A stretch of DNA of 64,000 bases, taken from the NCBI GenBank assembly GCA_016584305.1, contig JACEEZ010005975.1, positions 1-64,000 on the forward strand. The letters run 5' to 3'. A model generated the notes under the pieces. The model saw only the letters and a program-made list of their open reading frames with translations, had not been told where the DNA came from and made no database searches. Of this stretch, positions 35,171 to 46,057 are shown piece by piece. Numbering within the stretch: the stretch's first letter is position 1; each line of letters begins with the position of its first letter. The DNA comes from Chionoecetes opilio (lineage: Eukaryota; Arthropoda; Malacostraca; Decapoda; Majidae). A program made the translations under genes and the position numbers.

Positions 35171-35479
35171 TATTTTGAAATTGAAAATTTTAAAATTTTA
35201 ATAAAGAAATTTTAAAGGGGGAGTAGGGAAATTTTAATTTTTGGGAATTTTAGATTTTTGAAAAGGATTTTTAGTTTTTTTTTGGGGTAAATAGTTATTT
35301 TGCTTCCCCAAAAAAGTATCCCCCCCCGTAACTTTAGGGGGTCTATGGGAGGTTTTCAAAAAAGGCCCATATAATCATACCCACGGAAGGGAAATTTTCC
35401 CTTTTTGGAAGCTATTTTTTTTGGCCAAATAGGTGTTTTTTGGAGATAGTTTATTTGCCAAACCCATAAAAAAAAATTA

Positions 35480-36140
35480 AAAAAAGGTTTTACTTTTGGT
35501 TGGGGGTTAGGGTTTCATTAAAACCTTAGGGTTAGGTTTCTTAAAAAATTAAGGTAGGGTTTATTTTAAAACCTTTAAGGTTTTTTTTTAAAATTTTGGT
35601 TTGGTTTTATTAAAACCTTAAGGTTAAAGTTTCATTAAAAAACCTTTTTAAAGGGTTTGGTTTAAATTTTATTTTTTTTCTTCTTTTTTTTTTTTTTTTT
35701 TTGCGCAAAAAAAATACCCCATTAGAACAAGCACCCATTGTAGGTCAAGAAAAAAAAAAGTTGGTGTCTCTGAAAAAAGACCGCGAAACTCTCGTCCAGT
35801 ATGCATTTAATAAGGCGGCCTGATCAAAAATGGCGGCCCCCAATCAAATGATCCCTTGTTGGGTATAGGGGGAAGAAGAAAAAGATAGGGGTGAAGGCTT
35901 CTAAAGATTTACCACCCAAAACCCAACCTTATAGGTTTTAAAAAAAACCTAACCTAACCTTAACCAAAAGATACCTAACCTAACCTATAGGTTTTAATAA
36001 AAAACCCAACCTAACCTTAACCACAAATTTACCCAACCTAAAACCTTATAAGTTTTATTAAAACCTAACCCAACCTAACCACAAATTATACCTAATATAG
36101 GTTTCATTAAAACCTATAAGGTTATTTTTGGGTTTTATTT
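35480..36140. repeat. GGTTAGG / CCTAACC core repeats of nested foldbacks
   Basis: AAGGTTAGGTTTCATTAAAACC units run on the plus strand to about 35660. Complementary CCTAACCTAACC-type units run at 35940-36110. They flank an arm with TTGCGCAAAAAAA at about 35700. Together they give an inverted arrangement. Confidence 0.6.
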
Positions 36141-36374
36141 AAAACCCATAAGCGCTGACAAAATTTTTTCCCCGGGAAAGTTTTAGTGTTTTTTTCTGAT
36201 GGAGATTCAGTGTTTTTAATGGAAAAAGGCCCTATTTTTTTTTTTTTTTTTAAAAAATGGGTTTGCGCAAAAAAAAAATCCCATTAGAAAAAGCCCCTTT
36301 TGTGGGGCCAGGAAAGAATACGGTGTCTCAAAAACGCCCGCGAAGCCCCGTCATATAACCCAAGGGGGTGCAGT

Positions 36375-36575
36375 CATTTGTACACACTTTTTTCGTCAAA
36401 AAAAAAAGTTGTTCGTAGCCTATATGCAACCATAGCGTTTCGTACACACAGCTCAGATTTGAACTTGACTACTAGAGTTACGAAAAACCCCAGATAGTAC
36501 GAAAAAGTCAAAATCAGGTACGAAACAACTAACAAAACCGGGACGAAAAACTTTTACAAAAAACTCCCGTAACCG
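36375..36575. mobile_element. TTCGTACA/GTACGAAA MITE, copy in block 2
   Basis: Degraded copy of the 6500-6735 MITE, at the same relative place in the duplicated block. Confidence 0.55.
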
Positions 36576-36719
36576 CCGAAAAGCCTCTGCAAAACCTCCC
36601 CTTGCTCCCCCCTCCACACACTTATACCAGCCCTTTGCTCCTACCTAATACAGCCACGCGTCACAGGAAAACACCAGCGGCCTAAACAGCCACAACAACA
36701 ACCCAAATGCCTTTCAACG

Positions 36720-37240
36720 GCATTAAGGGGCACCCCGCTTTGGTTTTCTGCAATGATTCTTTTGTTGCTTTGTGTTACGTGGGGTTAAGCCCCTTTTGTT
36801 GCTTGTGGGTTATGCTGGGTGTTAAGTCCTTTTTTGCTTGTGGGGTTATGCTGGGTTTTAAAGTCCTTTTTTGTTGTGGTTTTACTGTGGGTTTAAGCCC
36901 TTTTGTTGCTTTGGGGTGTTATGCTGGGGTTAAGTCCTTTGTTGTTTGTGGTTTTAGCTGGGTTTTCAGTCTTTTGTTGCTTGGTGTTACTGCGGGTTTT
37001 TAAGTCCTTTTTGTCTTGTGGTGTTACTGCTGGTTGAAGCCTTTTGTTGCTTGTGGTTTTACTGGGTGTTCATTTTTTTTGCGGGGGTGTTATCTGGGTG
37101 TTAAGCCTTTTTGTTGCTGTGGTGTTACTGCTGGGTGTTAAGTCCTTTGTTGGGGGGTTTTAGCTGGGTGTTCAGTTTTTTTTGCTTGGGGTTTTTTTAC
37201 TGCTGGGTTTTAAAGTTTTTTGTTGCTTGTGGTTTTCTGG
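36720..37240 (+). repeat. Minisatellite, unit about 43 bp
   Basis: About 12 copies of TTGTTGCTTGTGGTGTTACT followed by GCTGGGTGTTAAGTCCTTT. Not present after copy 1 of the block. The 98-codon ORF at 36707-37003 is an artefact of this array. Confidence 0.85.
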
Positions 37241-38065
37241 GGTTTCAGTTTTTTTAAACTTTTTTCCCTCTCTTCTCCAGAAGGTGAACAAGAATCTTGG
37301 TAAATTCTTTTTCTTGTGGGTTTTTAAAAAGTTGAATAATATTTTTCCTATTATTTCTTTTTATATTTATTATACGGCTCTGTAATTCTGTAATTATTTT
37401 TTCCCCAATTGTACCCCGGGCATTGTAGTAAAGGTTCTAGGTCTTTTCTGTGCCCACAAATGGGCATTTTGTTCGCCTTTGTTTTCCCCCTCTGCCCTGC
37501 AGTGCTAGGCTGTTATTTTGATTTTAAGGGAATAATGTTATCGGTTTTAATTAATTTTTTCATTCCCTCCCAGTGTTTTTATATTCTCTATTATAACCAG
37601 GCTTTATTTTTTTTCCCTTCTTCCTTCCCCTGCGTTGTTTCCCCGTTATTTTTATTAATTTCCTTTTTTTCATTTTCCCAACTCCTCAAGACTATTCCAA
37701 TTTACATCAAAAGGACTTGCAATTTTACCATTTCTTTTATCATATTTGTCCCTCCATACTTCTTACAATTTATTCTTTCTTCCTTATCACTCCCTTTACC
37801 TATCCCAACCCTTGCCTTCAGATTCTTGTCTTGACCCGGATGTCATTTCCCCTCTCAGCCCGCCAGTGTTGCGAGCCTCTTGCTCCCACAATTTTCCCGT
37901 GCACGTGTTTTTTATTCTTTTCATTTTTCCACTCCTCTTTGTTGTCTTATTACCCCGCTCCCTGAATATAGAGGGGGTGATGTAGATGTGGGTATATATA
38001 ACCTTTAGGTACAGGTCAGGTCAAGGCCCAAAAAGATGGGAGAAAAAATCATGTTACTTTTTATG
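37241..38065. other. Unassigned, T-rich
   Basis: ORFs at 37409-37985 are hydrophobic only because of T-rich composition. A TATATATAA motif lies near 37990 beside GAGGGGGTGATGTAG, which could be a retroelement boundary but is too short to call. Confidence 0.4.
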
Positions 38066-38069
38066 TAGT

Positions 38070-38210
38070 TACGAGAGGAGAGAGGAGAGAGAGAGAGAAG
38101 GGGGGGAGAGATGAGAGAGAGAGAGAGGGGAGGAGAGAAGAGGAGAGAGAGAGAGGAGGAGAGAGAGAGAGAGAGAGAGGAGAGGAAGAGGAGGGGGAAA
38201 GGAAAAAGAT
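38070..38210 (+). repeat. Purine (GA)n simple repeat
   Basis: About 140 bases of GAGA and GGAGA on the plus strand, with pyrimidine complement. ORFs on either strand are artefacts. Confidence 0.95.
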
Positions 38211-38745
38211 TTTTTGAGGTGAAGAACCTTAAAAAGAAGAAAAAACCCCAAAAAAAAAAAAACACACCCCACCAAAAAACCATAACAAACAACTTATGAG
38301 TTTTTTTGGGAATACCCTTAAATTGGCCTCTTTCCCACAAAATTTTTTTCCCCCCTTTAAACCCCCACCCCACACCCCCATTAAAAACACAACCACACCC
38401 CCCCCCCACTGTAAAGGGGAAGAGGATTACGGGCCCAAACGGTAAAGGCGGGGGGGGCGGGTCGGAAATGTTGTTTAAAACCTAGGCCCACCACCCCACC
38501 CTTATAAAGATAAACAAAATTTTCCCCCAAAAAAAAAAGTAAACAAAAACGAGGTTTTCCAAAAAAAACCCTTTTTTTAAGGGAACGAGGAAACAATGCT
38601 GGGGATTTCCCCCCAAAAACCCAGGGGCCGGGGGGGCCCCACCCCCAACCCAAAATGAACAAAACTCCCCAACCCCCGACAAAAGGGTAAACCAACGTAA
38701 AAAAAAACCCCCAAAATGGATCCACTGCCTGGCAAACACTCTTTG
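38211..38745. other. Unassigned, homopolymer-rich
   Basis: Runs of A, C and G dominate. It may be a badly resolved stretch of the neighbouring zinc-finger array. Confidence 0.4.
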
Positions 38746-41128
38746 CAAACCTTCACAAAACACACCTTGAACCCCCCAACCATTTTTTCAAGGGGCCAAA
38801 ATTTCCCCCCGGGAAAGAAAATTTTTTCCCCAACCCCAGACATTCATGTTCTTGTCCCCACTGTGTGTACTCATTGAACAAGTGCTTCATTGAATCTTCA
38901 CGTGCTGGAATATCACTCTTTGTCTTGAAACACTTGCCAAAAACACACATTTGAACTCCCCAACCATGTGTCTCAGGTGTGTGTGGGATTTTTGAATAGG
39001 TATAAATCTTTGCCCACCCCCAGACTTTTGATTTTTTCTTAACACCACTGTGTGTCAGGGAGTTTTGGGTAGGTAGACTTCTTATAAAATTTTCCCACTC
39101 CAGACTTCATGATTTTAAAACCATTGTGATCAGCAAGGCTTTTATCTGGGGAAGCATCAGAGACCCACGTCTGGGGGGCAGCCTGGGAAAAAACAAAGGA
39201 CCGTATCCTAGCGCTTGTGTCCCGGTGGAACGCCGACGTGAGCTTCGACAGGGGATCTTGGCCTATGTTGCTCAAGAAAGGGGTTTGACTCAGTGCATCG
39301 TGAGTCACTCTGGGATCTTCTGCAACTTCGAGGATTTCCCGCAAGGACTATTGGTTTGATAATGGCGTATTCTGGGGGCCGAGAGTTGTGAATTTTGGAG
39401 CAGGGATCCGGCTTCTTTTTTGAATAAAGGGGTGAGGCAAGGGTGCGTCCTTTTCCCCCTCACTTTCAAAAGCTTGTTGGACTGGGTATTGGACAAGGTT
39501 GTAGATCAAAATGATTGTGGAGCTCCGTCGGCAACCCAAGATCACTGTTTGTTTTTGCCGATGATGCAGTAAACTTTGTGAGTCGCTGGAGGTCCCGGTA
39601 TGGGTTCGGGCGCTGCACGAGGAGGCAAAACCTTTGGGACTTGAGGGCTCCTGGCTCAAGACCCAAAGGGCCAGGATTTGGAGACTTTCTAGAGAAGCAG
39701 ACAGTCTGTTCATGCGGTGGAAGGACTTGAGATTGGGAAAATTTTTCATACCTTTGGGACGCAGCCAAATGACGGGGGTCACTCAAGAAATCTTACGGCG
39801 GATTTGGGATAGCCCACGGTGTTATGGACTCGCTCAGCGGGAGTATTTGGCGTTGTCGGACTGGCAGGAGGGCAAAGATCCGGATCTTCAAGTCGTTGTG
39901 ATCCTGTCTTCTTTGGTTGTGAGACAGGACACTAAATAGTGACTTGAAGAGACGAATAAATCCTTTGGGGTAAAAAGTGTTTCGCAGAATCATGGGGTAC
40001 GTGGGGGGTTTATTACGTTCAAATCAGCGTTGCACCGTAGACGAATCGAGGCCTTTACCCATGTCGCAGCGCCAACTTCGGCTATTGGGGGTTGGCACGC
40101 TACCCTGAAACCCTCCTTCCCCTCGGGTTTATCTTAAGAGAAATCCGGGTGGGGAGGGCCCAAAGGGGGCCCCCAAGGCTCGTGGGTGGGGGAATTGATG
40201 TTTTTTGGAGAGCTGCTTTGGATGGGAAAAGGGGGCCTGCATTGGGGAAATCGCGCTGGGACCCCCGGGAAAATGGCGTCGTAGGGGGGGGGGGCGACGG
40301 GTATGCCCCAATGATTTATTTATTGTGTGTCGGGCGTGTATGGTATGGCCAAGCTTTTAGTCAATCTTTTCCCCCACCTCTAGACATTCACATTTTTTTT
40401 TAGCAACACTGGTGTCGGGTGTGTTGGGTAGGCTAGACTTATGAGTAAATCTTTGCCCAACTCCAACGTTTATGATTTTTTTAAAACCCACTGTGTGTTA
40501 GGGGGTGTATGGATGGCCCAAGCTTTTAGTCAAACTTTCCCACACTCTAGGGATTCATTAAATTTTTTTTAAACCCACTGTGTGTCGGGTTGTTTTGGGA
40601 GGTGGACTCTGAGTAAATTTTTCCAAAACTCTAGAATTTATGATTTTTAACACCCCGGTGTCGGGTGTTTGGGTGAGGTTAGACTTATTATTAAAACTTT
40701 TTCCCCCACACTCTACACATTCAAAAATCCTGACGCCACTGTGTGTCAGGGTGTTTTTGGGTGAGGTTAGACTTATCATTAAATCTTTTCCCACACTCTA
40801 CACATTCATTATCCTTGACGCCACTGTGTGTCAGGAAATGTCTCTTAAGCTTACTCTTGCATCTGAATGATTTACTACATTGTGAACAACAAAACTGCCT
40901 CTCTCCTTCTTGGCCTGAGCTGCCTGCCTCCAGGTGATTCTTGCCATCCCTCCTGTGCCTCCCCACAGCTGAGGCAGACTGCTGCTGCTGCTCCCGGCCA
41001 CTGGTGGTGCTGCTGCCTCCTGCCACAGCCTCCAGCGCAGCAATACTCGCGGCAGCACACATGGTGGCCGGTCCTGCAGGAAGCTTTAGGGATGCCGGCG
41101 CGAGATGCCTTAGTGTGCAGCAGAACAC
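38746..41128 (-). pseudogene. C2H2 zinc-finger gene, paralogue 2, split by an RTE LINE
   Basis: The minus-strand ORF 40721-41128 starts MFCCTLRHLAPASLKLPAGPATMCAAAS, includes a QQQQ stretch and RRDGKNHLEAG, then a complete finger: CCSQCSKSFRCKSKLKRHFLTH (C2H2, residues about 79-100). A second finger begins NECVECGKRFNDKSNLTQ. Further finger units (FECVECGGKSF at about 40720) continue to about 40320, where a LINE (39126-40312) interrupts the array. Degenerate fingers resume at 38746-39125 (KCFKTKSDI near 38920). The N-terminal ~135 residues are intact, the best-preserved host-like coding stretch in the window; downstream frames are broken. Linker THSGVK resembles the TGEKP linker. Likely a DNA-binding protein originally; now probably a pseudogene, though sequence error could explain part of this. 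Confidence 0.7.
39126..40312 (+). pseudogene. RTE-type LINE inserted in the zinc-finger array
   Basis: Plus strand. Fragments in order: KNKGPYPSACV and ERRRELRQGIL (39190-39260), the FDSVHRESLWDLLQLRGFPA equivalent in broken frames (39285-39350), and the FADDAVNF box (39557-39580). EILRRIWDSPRCYGL follows (39790-39830), then the C-terminal region near 40090-40312 with the GYAPMI end. The FADD box carries the catalytic aspartates. Frameshifts are frequent. Its 3' end ATGATTTATTTATTGTG falls in the finger unit. Confidence 0.7.
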
Positions 41129-42637
41129 CCAGCTGGGACTGTGAGCTCACCACCTGCAACAGTGTGGTCACAGTCAGGACACAGAGAACCAGCTGAGACT
41201 GTGACCTCAGCACCTGCAACAGTGGTCACAGTCAGAATACAGAGAGCCAGCTGGGACTGTGACCTCAGCACTTGCAACAGTGGTCACAGTCAGGACACAG
41301 AGAGCCAGCTGGGACTGTGACCTCACCACCTGCAACAGTGGTCACAGTCAGGACACAGAGAGCCAGCTGGGACTGTGACCTCAGCACCTGCAACAGTGGT
41401 CACAGTCAGGACACAGAGAGCCAGCTGGATGTGACCTCAGCACCTGCAACAGTGGTCCCAGTCAGGACACAGAGAGCCAGCTGGGACTGTGACCTCAGCA
41501 CCTGCAACAGTGGTCACAGTCAGGACACAGAGAACCAGCTGGGACTGTGACCTCAGCACCTGCAACAGTGGTCACAGTCAGGACACAGAGAACCAGCTGG
41601 GACTGTGACCTCAGCACCTGCAACAGTGGTCACAGTCAGGACACAGAGAACCAGCTGGGACTGTGACCTCAGCACCGCAACAGTGGTCACAGTCAGGACA
41701 CAGAGAACCAGCGGGACTGTGACCTCAGCACCTGCAACAGTGGTCACAGTCAGGACACAGAGAACCAGCTGGGACTGTGACCTCAGCACATGCAACAGTG
41801 GTCACAGTCAGGACAAAAGAGAACCAGCTGGGACTGTGACCTCAGCACCTGCAACATTTTGCGACAGTCAGGACACAGAGAACCAGCGGGGGACTGTGAC
41901 CTCAGCACCTGCAACAGTGGTCACAGTCAGGACACAGAGAACCAGCTGGGACTGTGACCTCATCACCTGCAACGTGGTGACAGTCAGGACACAGAGAGCC
42001 AGCTGGGACTGTGACTCAGCACCCTGCAACAGTGGTCACAGTCAGGACACAGAGAACCAGCTGGGACTGTGACCTCAGCACCTGCAACAGTTGCGACAGT
42101 CAGGACACAGAGAACCAGCTGGGACTGTGACCTCAGCACCTGCAACAGTTGCGACAGTCAGGACACAGAGAACCAGCTGGGACTGTGACCTCAGCACCTG
42201 CAACAGTTGCGACAGTCAGGACACAGAGAGCCAGCTGGGACTGTGACCTCAGCACCTGCAACAGTGGTCACAGTCAGGACACAGAGAACCACTGGACTGG
42301 GACCTCAGAAACCTGCAACAGTGGTAAACAGTAAGGACACAGAGAACCAGCTGGGACTGTGACCTCAGCACCTCAACAGTGGTCACAGTCAGGACACAGA
42401 GAACCAGCTGGGACTGTGACCTCAGCACCTGCAACAGTGGTCACAGTCAGGACACAAGAGAACCAGCTGGGACTGTGACCTCAGCACCTGCAACAGTGGT
42501 CACAGTCAGGACACAGAGAGCCAGCTGGGACTGTGACCTCAGCACCTGCAACAGTGGTCACAGTCAGGACACAGAGAACCAGCTGAGACTGTGACCTCAG
42601 CACCTGCAACAGTGGTGACAGTCAGGACACAGAGAAG
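41110..42637 (+). repeat. 59-bp minisatellite upstream of paralogue 2
   Basis: About 26 copies of CAGCTGGGACTGTGACCTCA, then GCACCTGCAACAGTGGTCAC, then AGTCAGGACACAGAGAAC. Units are nearly identical, so the array is young or homogenised. One more broken unit at 44069-44125 lies beyond an inserted element. ORFs such as 41605-42072 exist because the unit lacks stops in one frame. Confidence 0.95.
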
Positions 42638-44068
42638 TTGGGCGTGTGGTTCGTTACGGTACGGTACGAAATTACGGTACGGTACGGTAATTTAAGGGCT
42701 AAAAGTACGGTTCGATATTACGGTTCGATATATTTCTTCAAGTTCGGTACGGTACGAAAGTTCGATTTTTATTTCCGTACTTATATCGAACCATTTTCGT
42801 ACCCAGCAGTATGGATGGTACGTAGGCTACCATCCATACTGTCTATCTATTTTCATGTATATCTATCTGTAAAAATCACTTGACTTCACTCCAGCTCAGG
42901 GACTCAAGGAGCGGGAGTTGACCCCCCCATTAACACCAACGTGTGACCTCATTACCAGGGAGGAATTTTCCATCCAACGCCTGGGTGTTGACCTAGGGTC
43001 CTGGGACTCTTGGGGATAATGATTAATAGTTCAACAGGCCATGTGTCTAGTTCCTATCTACCTTAATATATAGACTGTATATATATATATCTATATATAT
43101 TATTAAAATATATATATATATATATATATAATATTATATAAAATATATATATTATATACATATATTATATATATTATATATATAATTTATTATATATAAA
43201 ATTAATACATATATATATTATAAAATAATATAATATATGTATATATATATATATAAACCACCTCACTTCAACCTCGTTCATGGCACTGGTGATGGAAGAG
43301 TGAGTGAGTGAGGGTAGGGCGTGAGTAGGTGAGGGCGTGGGTGGATTCGTGAATAAGTGAGTGGGGTGAGGGGTGGGGGTGTGGGTGAAGGAGTGAGTGG
43401 GTTTGGAGGGATGTTGAAGAAATGAGTGAGGGCGTGGATGGGTTAGTGAGTAAGAGAGGGATAGAGTTTGTGAATGGGCGGGTAGGTGAATGAATTGAGT
43501 CAGGCGTGGCGTGGGTGGATGGGCGGTAAGGGGAATGAGAGTGAGCGAGATTTAACCCCATTAATTAACACCACCGGTGGGCTTCATTAGCTAGGTAGAA
43601 TTTCTGCCCAGCTGCCTGGGTGTGGACGTGGCATGGGGATTATCCCTCAGCCTCCTCAGGTCAAGGAGATAAGTAAAGGGCGTGGGATTGAAGGAAGATA
43701 TGTTATGCCAATGTTTTACCATAAAATACATAAAATAATGCACCCTAATTATGTATATATATAATATAGTAATGCTTTTAAGTCTCGGGTTTAGGAGGTA
43801 ACATGAAATGTATGTAGATATAGAGATAAAGGGTAGAAGTACTGGGTGTACGTACCGTAAAAGTATGTCTATATTAATCAAAGGAAAATGCTTAGTAATT
43901 TTGTAATTATGATTTCTTTACGAAGTCAAATATTTGGGTACAAAATAAATTCGAAATACGGTACGGAAATTATCGTATATACGGGACGATAAATATTCAG
44001 GACGGTACTTATTTATCTGAGGTACGAATTACGAAAAATATTTTCGTACGTTACGTACTACAGCCCTG
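42638..44068. mobile_element. hAT-like element (1431 bp) inserted in the 59-bp array
   Basis: The left end is TTGGGCGTGTGGTTCGTTAC. The reverse complement of the right end is CAGGGCTGTAGTACGTAACG; the two align imperfectly. Both ends carry clusters of the self-complementary TACGGTACG / CGTACC motif. Flanks are CAGAGAAG (42630-42637) and CAGAGAAC (44069-44076), an 8-bp duplication with one mismatch, and array units lie on both sides. No transposase. The interior holds (TA)n, a GTGAGTGAGGG-type repeat (43300-43530), and two diverged copies of a piece with CATTAACACCAAC / CCTGGGTGT. Confidence 0.7.
43075..43255. repeat. (TA)n microsatellite
   Basis: About 180 bases of alternating TA with small interruptions, inside the hAT-like element. 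Confidence 0.95.
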
Positions 44069-44214
44069 CAGAGAACCAGTGGACTGTGACCTCAGCACTC
44101 AAAAGTGGTCACAGTAGGACACAAATGTATAAAATAAATAAAAATTCAAAAAATTCGATTCATGTTGTCCCTATTGATCTATTTTTTATATATTTTGTTA
44201 TCCATACTTGGTAA

Positions 44215-44685
44215 AGTTTACACCAGGACCGATTTCTACCAACAATTGGAGTGTATTTCTTTACCTTATGAATTCTAAGAAACATCTCTCTATGGCTTCC
44301 GTCGGAAATCACTACTTCCCGAGATATAAGACGTTTTTGGAAAGAGGGTAAGGGAGATAGAAAATGACCACTAAACCTAACCCCACCTTTTGACCCACTA
44401 ATCTAACCCAAAACCCCCCCGCTTTAACCTCTTAACTAAAGCCAAATCCTCATTAAAAAGTGTCCGCGGCAAGGGAAGAACAGAGGCGATGCAGGTCACA
44501 AGGGGGAAGAGTGTGGCGGACGTTTAAAAACTTGTCTCTCGCCTCCCTAAAACAACATGTCATTTTCTCCAAAAGTAATGATTTGCGACGGAAAACTCAT
44601 AGAGAGAATGTTCCCTAGAATCCAATAAGGTAAACAGGAAACCACACTCCCAATTGTGTAAGTAATTTCGGTCCTAGTGTAAAAA
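44215..44685. mobile_element. Foldback element, family A, copy 1
   Basis: The left arm is minus-oriented from TTTACACCAGGACCGATTT (44215-44340). The right arm is plus-oriented (44470-44685), ending TTTCGGTCCTAGTGTAAA. Core about 44345-44470 has CTAACCC / CCTAACCCC motifs. The arms are more diverged than in other copies. Non-coding. Confidence 0.6.
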
Positions 44686-44762
44686 AATACCCTAAACTTT
44701 ATTACTTAGACGCCGCGGCAAGAGATACGGCAGGCGTGTTCCTAGGGTGCCTGGTCTAAATA

Positions 44763-44940
44763 TACGGCAATGCCAACTAGCCGTATTTCTTGTTGGCTAT
44801 AGATACGGCGCCTGATTCATAGTGTGATAAGACGATCAGGCAGTCTAATAGGGTGGTTAGGCGTACACGTGGTAGTTAGCGTTATACAAGCATAGAAACA
44901 CACCCTAAATAATGATACACAGAAATACGGTTCTAATCAT
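44763..44940 (+). repeat. Repeat shared with 58049-58240
   Basis: Nearly identical to 58049-58240, for example GCCAACTAGCCGTATTTCTT and AAGACGATCAGGCAG. The 58-kb copy differs mainly by a (CA)n expansion. Both copies run directly into the GTACGAAA MITE, so they were copied together. Confidence 0.8.
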
Positions 44941-45778
44941 GGGCTGCAGTCAGTTCGTACACAAGTGTTTCGTACACCAAAAAGTTGTTACATAGTTTAT
45001 ATGAAAAACCCTATAGTCGTTTTGGAGAAAATTTTTTCAATAGGACCAAAATTCCTACACATTGGGGGCATGGTTTTTTTTACCTTATTGTATTTTAAGA
45101 GACATTTTTTTCTTTGAGCTTTCCGTCGCAAATTTAATAGTTTCGGAGATATAGAACATTTTAGGTGGGAGGAGGAATAAGTCTCCTTGTATAGAAAATG
45201 CCTCCCTCTTCCCCTTCTTGTGACCCGCATCGCTTTTGTTTCGTTACCTTTTCTTTACCCAACCTAACCCGAACCGAACCGACCTAACCTGAACCTTGCC
45301 CAAAACCAACCTAAACCCAACTGGGTCCCAAAAATAAAAAAGTATAATAAAATACCCAAACCCCCAGATTAATCTCCTAGCCACGGGTGCGCAAGGAAAA
45401 CTTACTCCGAAACAAAAAACGATGCAGGTCACAAGAAAAGGAAGAGGGAGGCATTTTGTAAACAAATGGAGGACTTATTCCTCCTCCCACCTAAAATGTT
45501 CTATATCTCCGAAAACTATTGATTTGCGACGGAAAGCTCAAGGAGAAAATGTCTCTTAGAATACAATAAGGTAAAACAAAAACCATGCTCCCAATGGGTA
45601 GGGAATTTTGGTCCTATCGTAAAATAATACCGTCCCTTTCGTACACTCAGCTCAGAGTTGAACTGACTACTAGTTACGAAACGATACCAGATATGTACGA
45701 AAAACCTCAAAATCAGTGTACGAAACAACGAACAAAAACCTGGGTACGAAAAAAATTGTGTACGAAATCCCTGTCACC
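44941..45778. mobile_element. TTCGTACA/GTACGAAA MITE with 8-bp target duplication and nested insert
   Basis: CTAATCAT occurs at 44933-44940 and 45779-45786. Ends are GGGCTGCAGTCAGTTCGTAC and, in reverse complement, GGTGACAGGGATTTCGTACA, giving hAT-like structure. A ~600-bp foldback (45023-45622) splits the MITE between TAGTCGTTT and CGTACACTCAG; the unsplit sequence is seen at 58305-58330. Confidence 0.75.
45023..45622. mobile_element. Foldback element, family A, copy 2
   Basis: The left arm is minus-oriented (from about 45028 to GCATCGCTTTTGTTTCG at 45226-45243). The right arm is plus-oriented (45405-45622). Core 45245-45370 is CCTAACCCGAACC-type repeats. Its insertion point is defined by comparison with the empty site at 58.3 kb. 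Confidence 0.75.
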
Positions 45779-45875
45779 CTAATCATACACAGTTTTCTTT
45801 CCCCTCGTCCCCTAAAAAACAACCCATCATTTCACGGTATTATTTTACAACAGCACCAAAAATTCCCTACACAAT

Positions 45876-46057
45876 AAGATAAGATAAGATTTTCATCCTA
45901 TCTAGACACTTTGCAAGTACCAAACTACAAGGTTATTGACTATACAAAGCGCCGCCACGTCAGCACGAACTAGGCGGACTCGAACCGCTGACCGAATGCA
46001 CAGGGACGCTGCACATTGCGAGCTCACGTTTCTACCAACCTTGCCACCCTGACGGGC
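45876..46057 (-). mobile_element. tRNA-derived SINE with 12-bp target duplication
   Basis: On the minus strand: an A box region TGGCAAGGTTGGTAG (46032-46046), a B box GGTTCGAGTCC (45976-45986), then a short body ending in ATCTT repeats (45876-45891). TCCCTACACAAT occurs on both sides (45864-45875 and 46058-46069). The ~182-bp length, 3' pentamer tail and long duplication are those of a SINE mobilised by a LINE. It is different from the SINE at 8.4 kb. Confidence 0.85.

Larger units (their letters stand above)
33708..36710. repeat. Duplicated block, copy 2 (matches 4723-6860)
   Basis: Same order of segments as copy 1, with a much longer minisatellite (about 1.2 kb against 0.5 kb) and many homopolymer differences. 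Other matches include CCATTAGAACAAGCACC (about 35720), TGGCGGCCCCCAATCAA (about 35830) and the MITE at 36375-36575. Both copies are preceded by a plus-oriented family A arm, which sets a common left context. Confidence 0.7.

Noticed and set aside
37409..37985. Membrane-protein-like ORFs
   Set aside because: Hydrophobicity comes from T-rich sequence; no conserved motif.
37960..38010. Possible LTR start (GAGGGGGTGATGTAG then TATATATAA)
   Set aside because: Resembles a polypurine tract plus LTR start, but no second LTR or pol domain nearby.
38111..38299. Highly charged RE-rich ORF
   Set aside because: Translation of the GA simple repeat.
41272..42594. Series of ORFs with repeated TQRTSWDCDLSTCNSGHS-type sequence
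   Set aside because: Translation of the 59-bp minisatellite; unit length not a multiple of three and frames change with indels.
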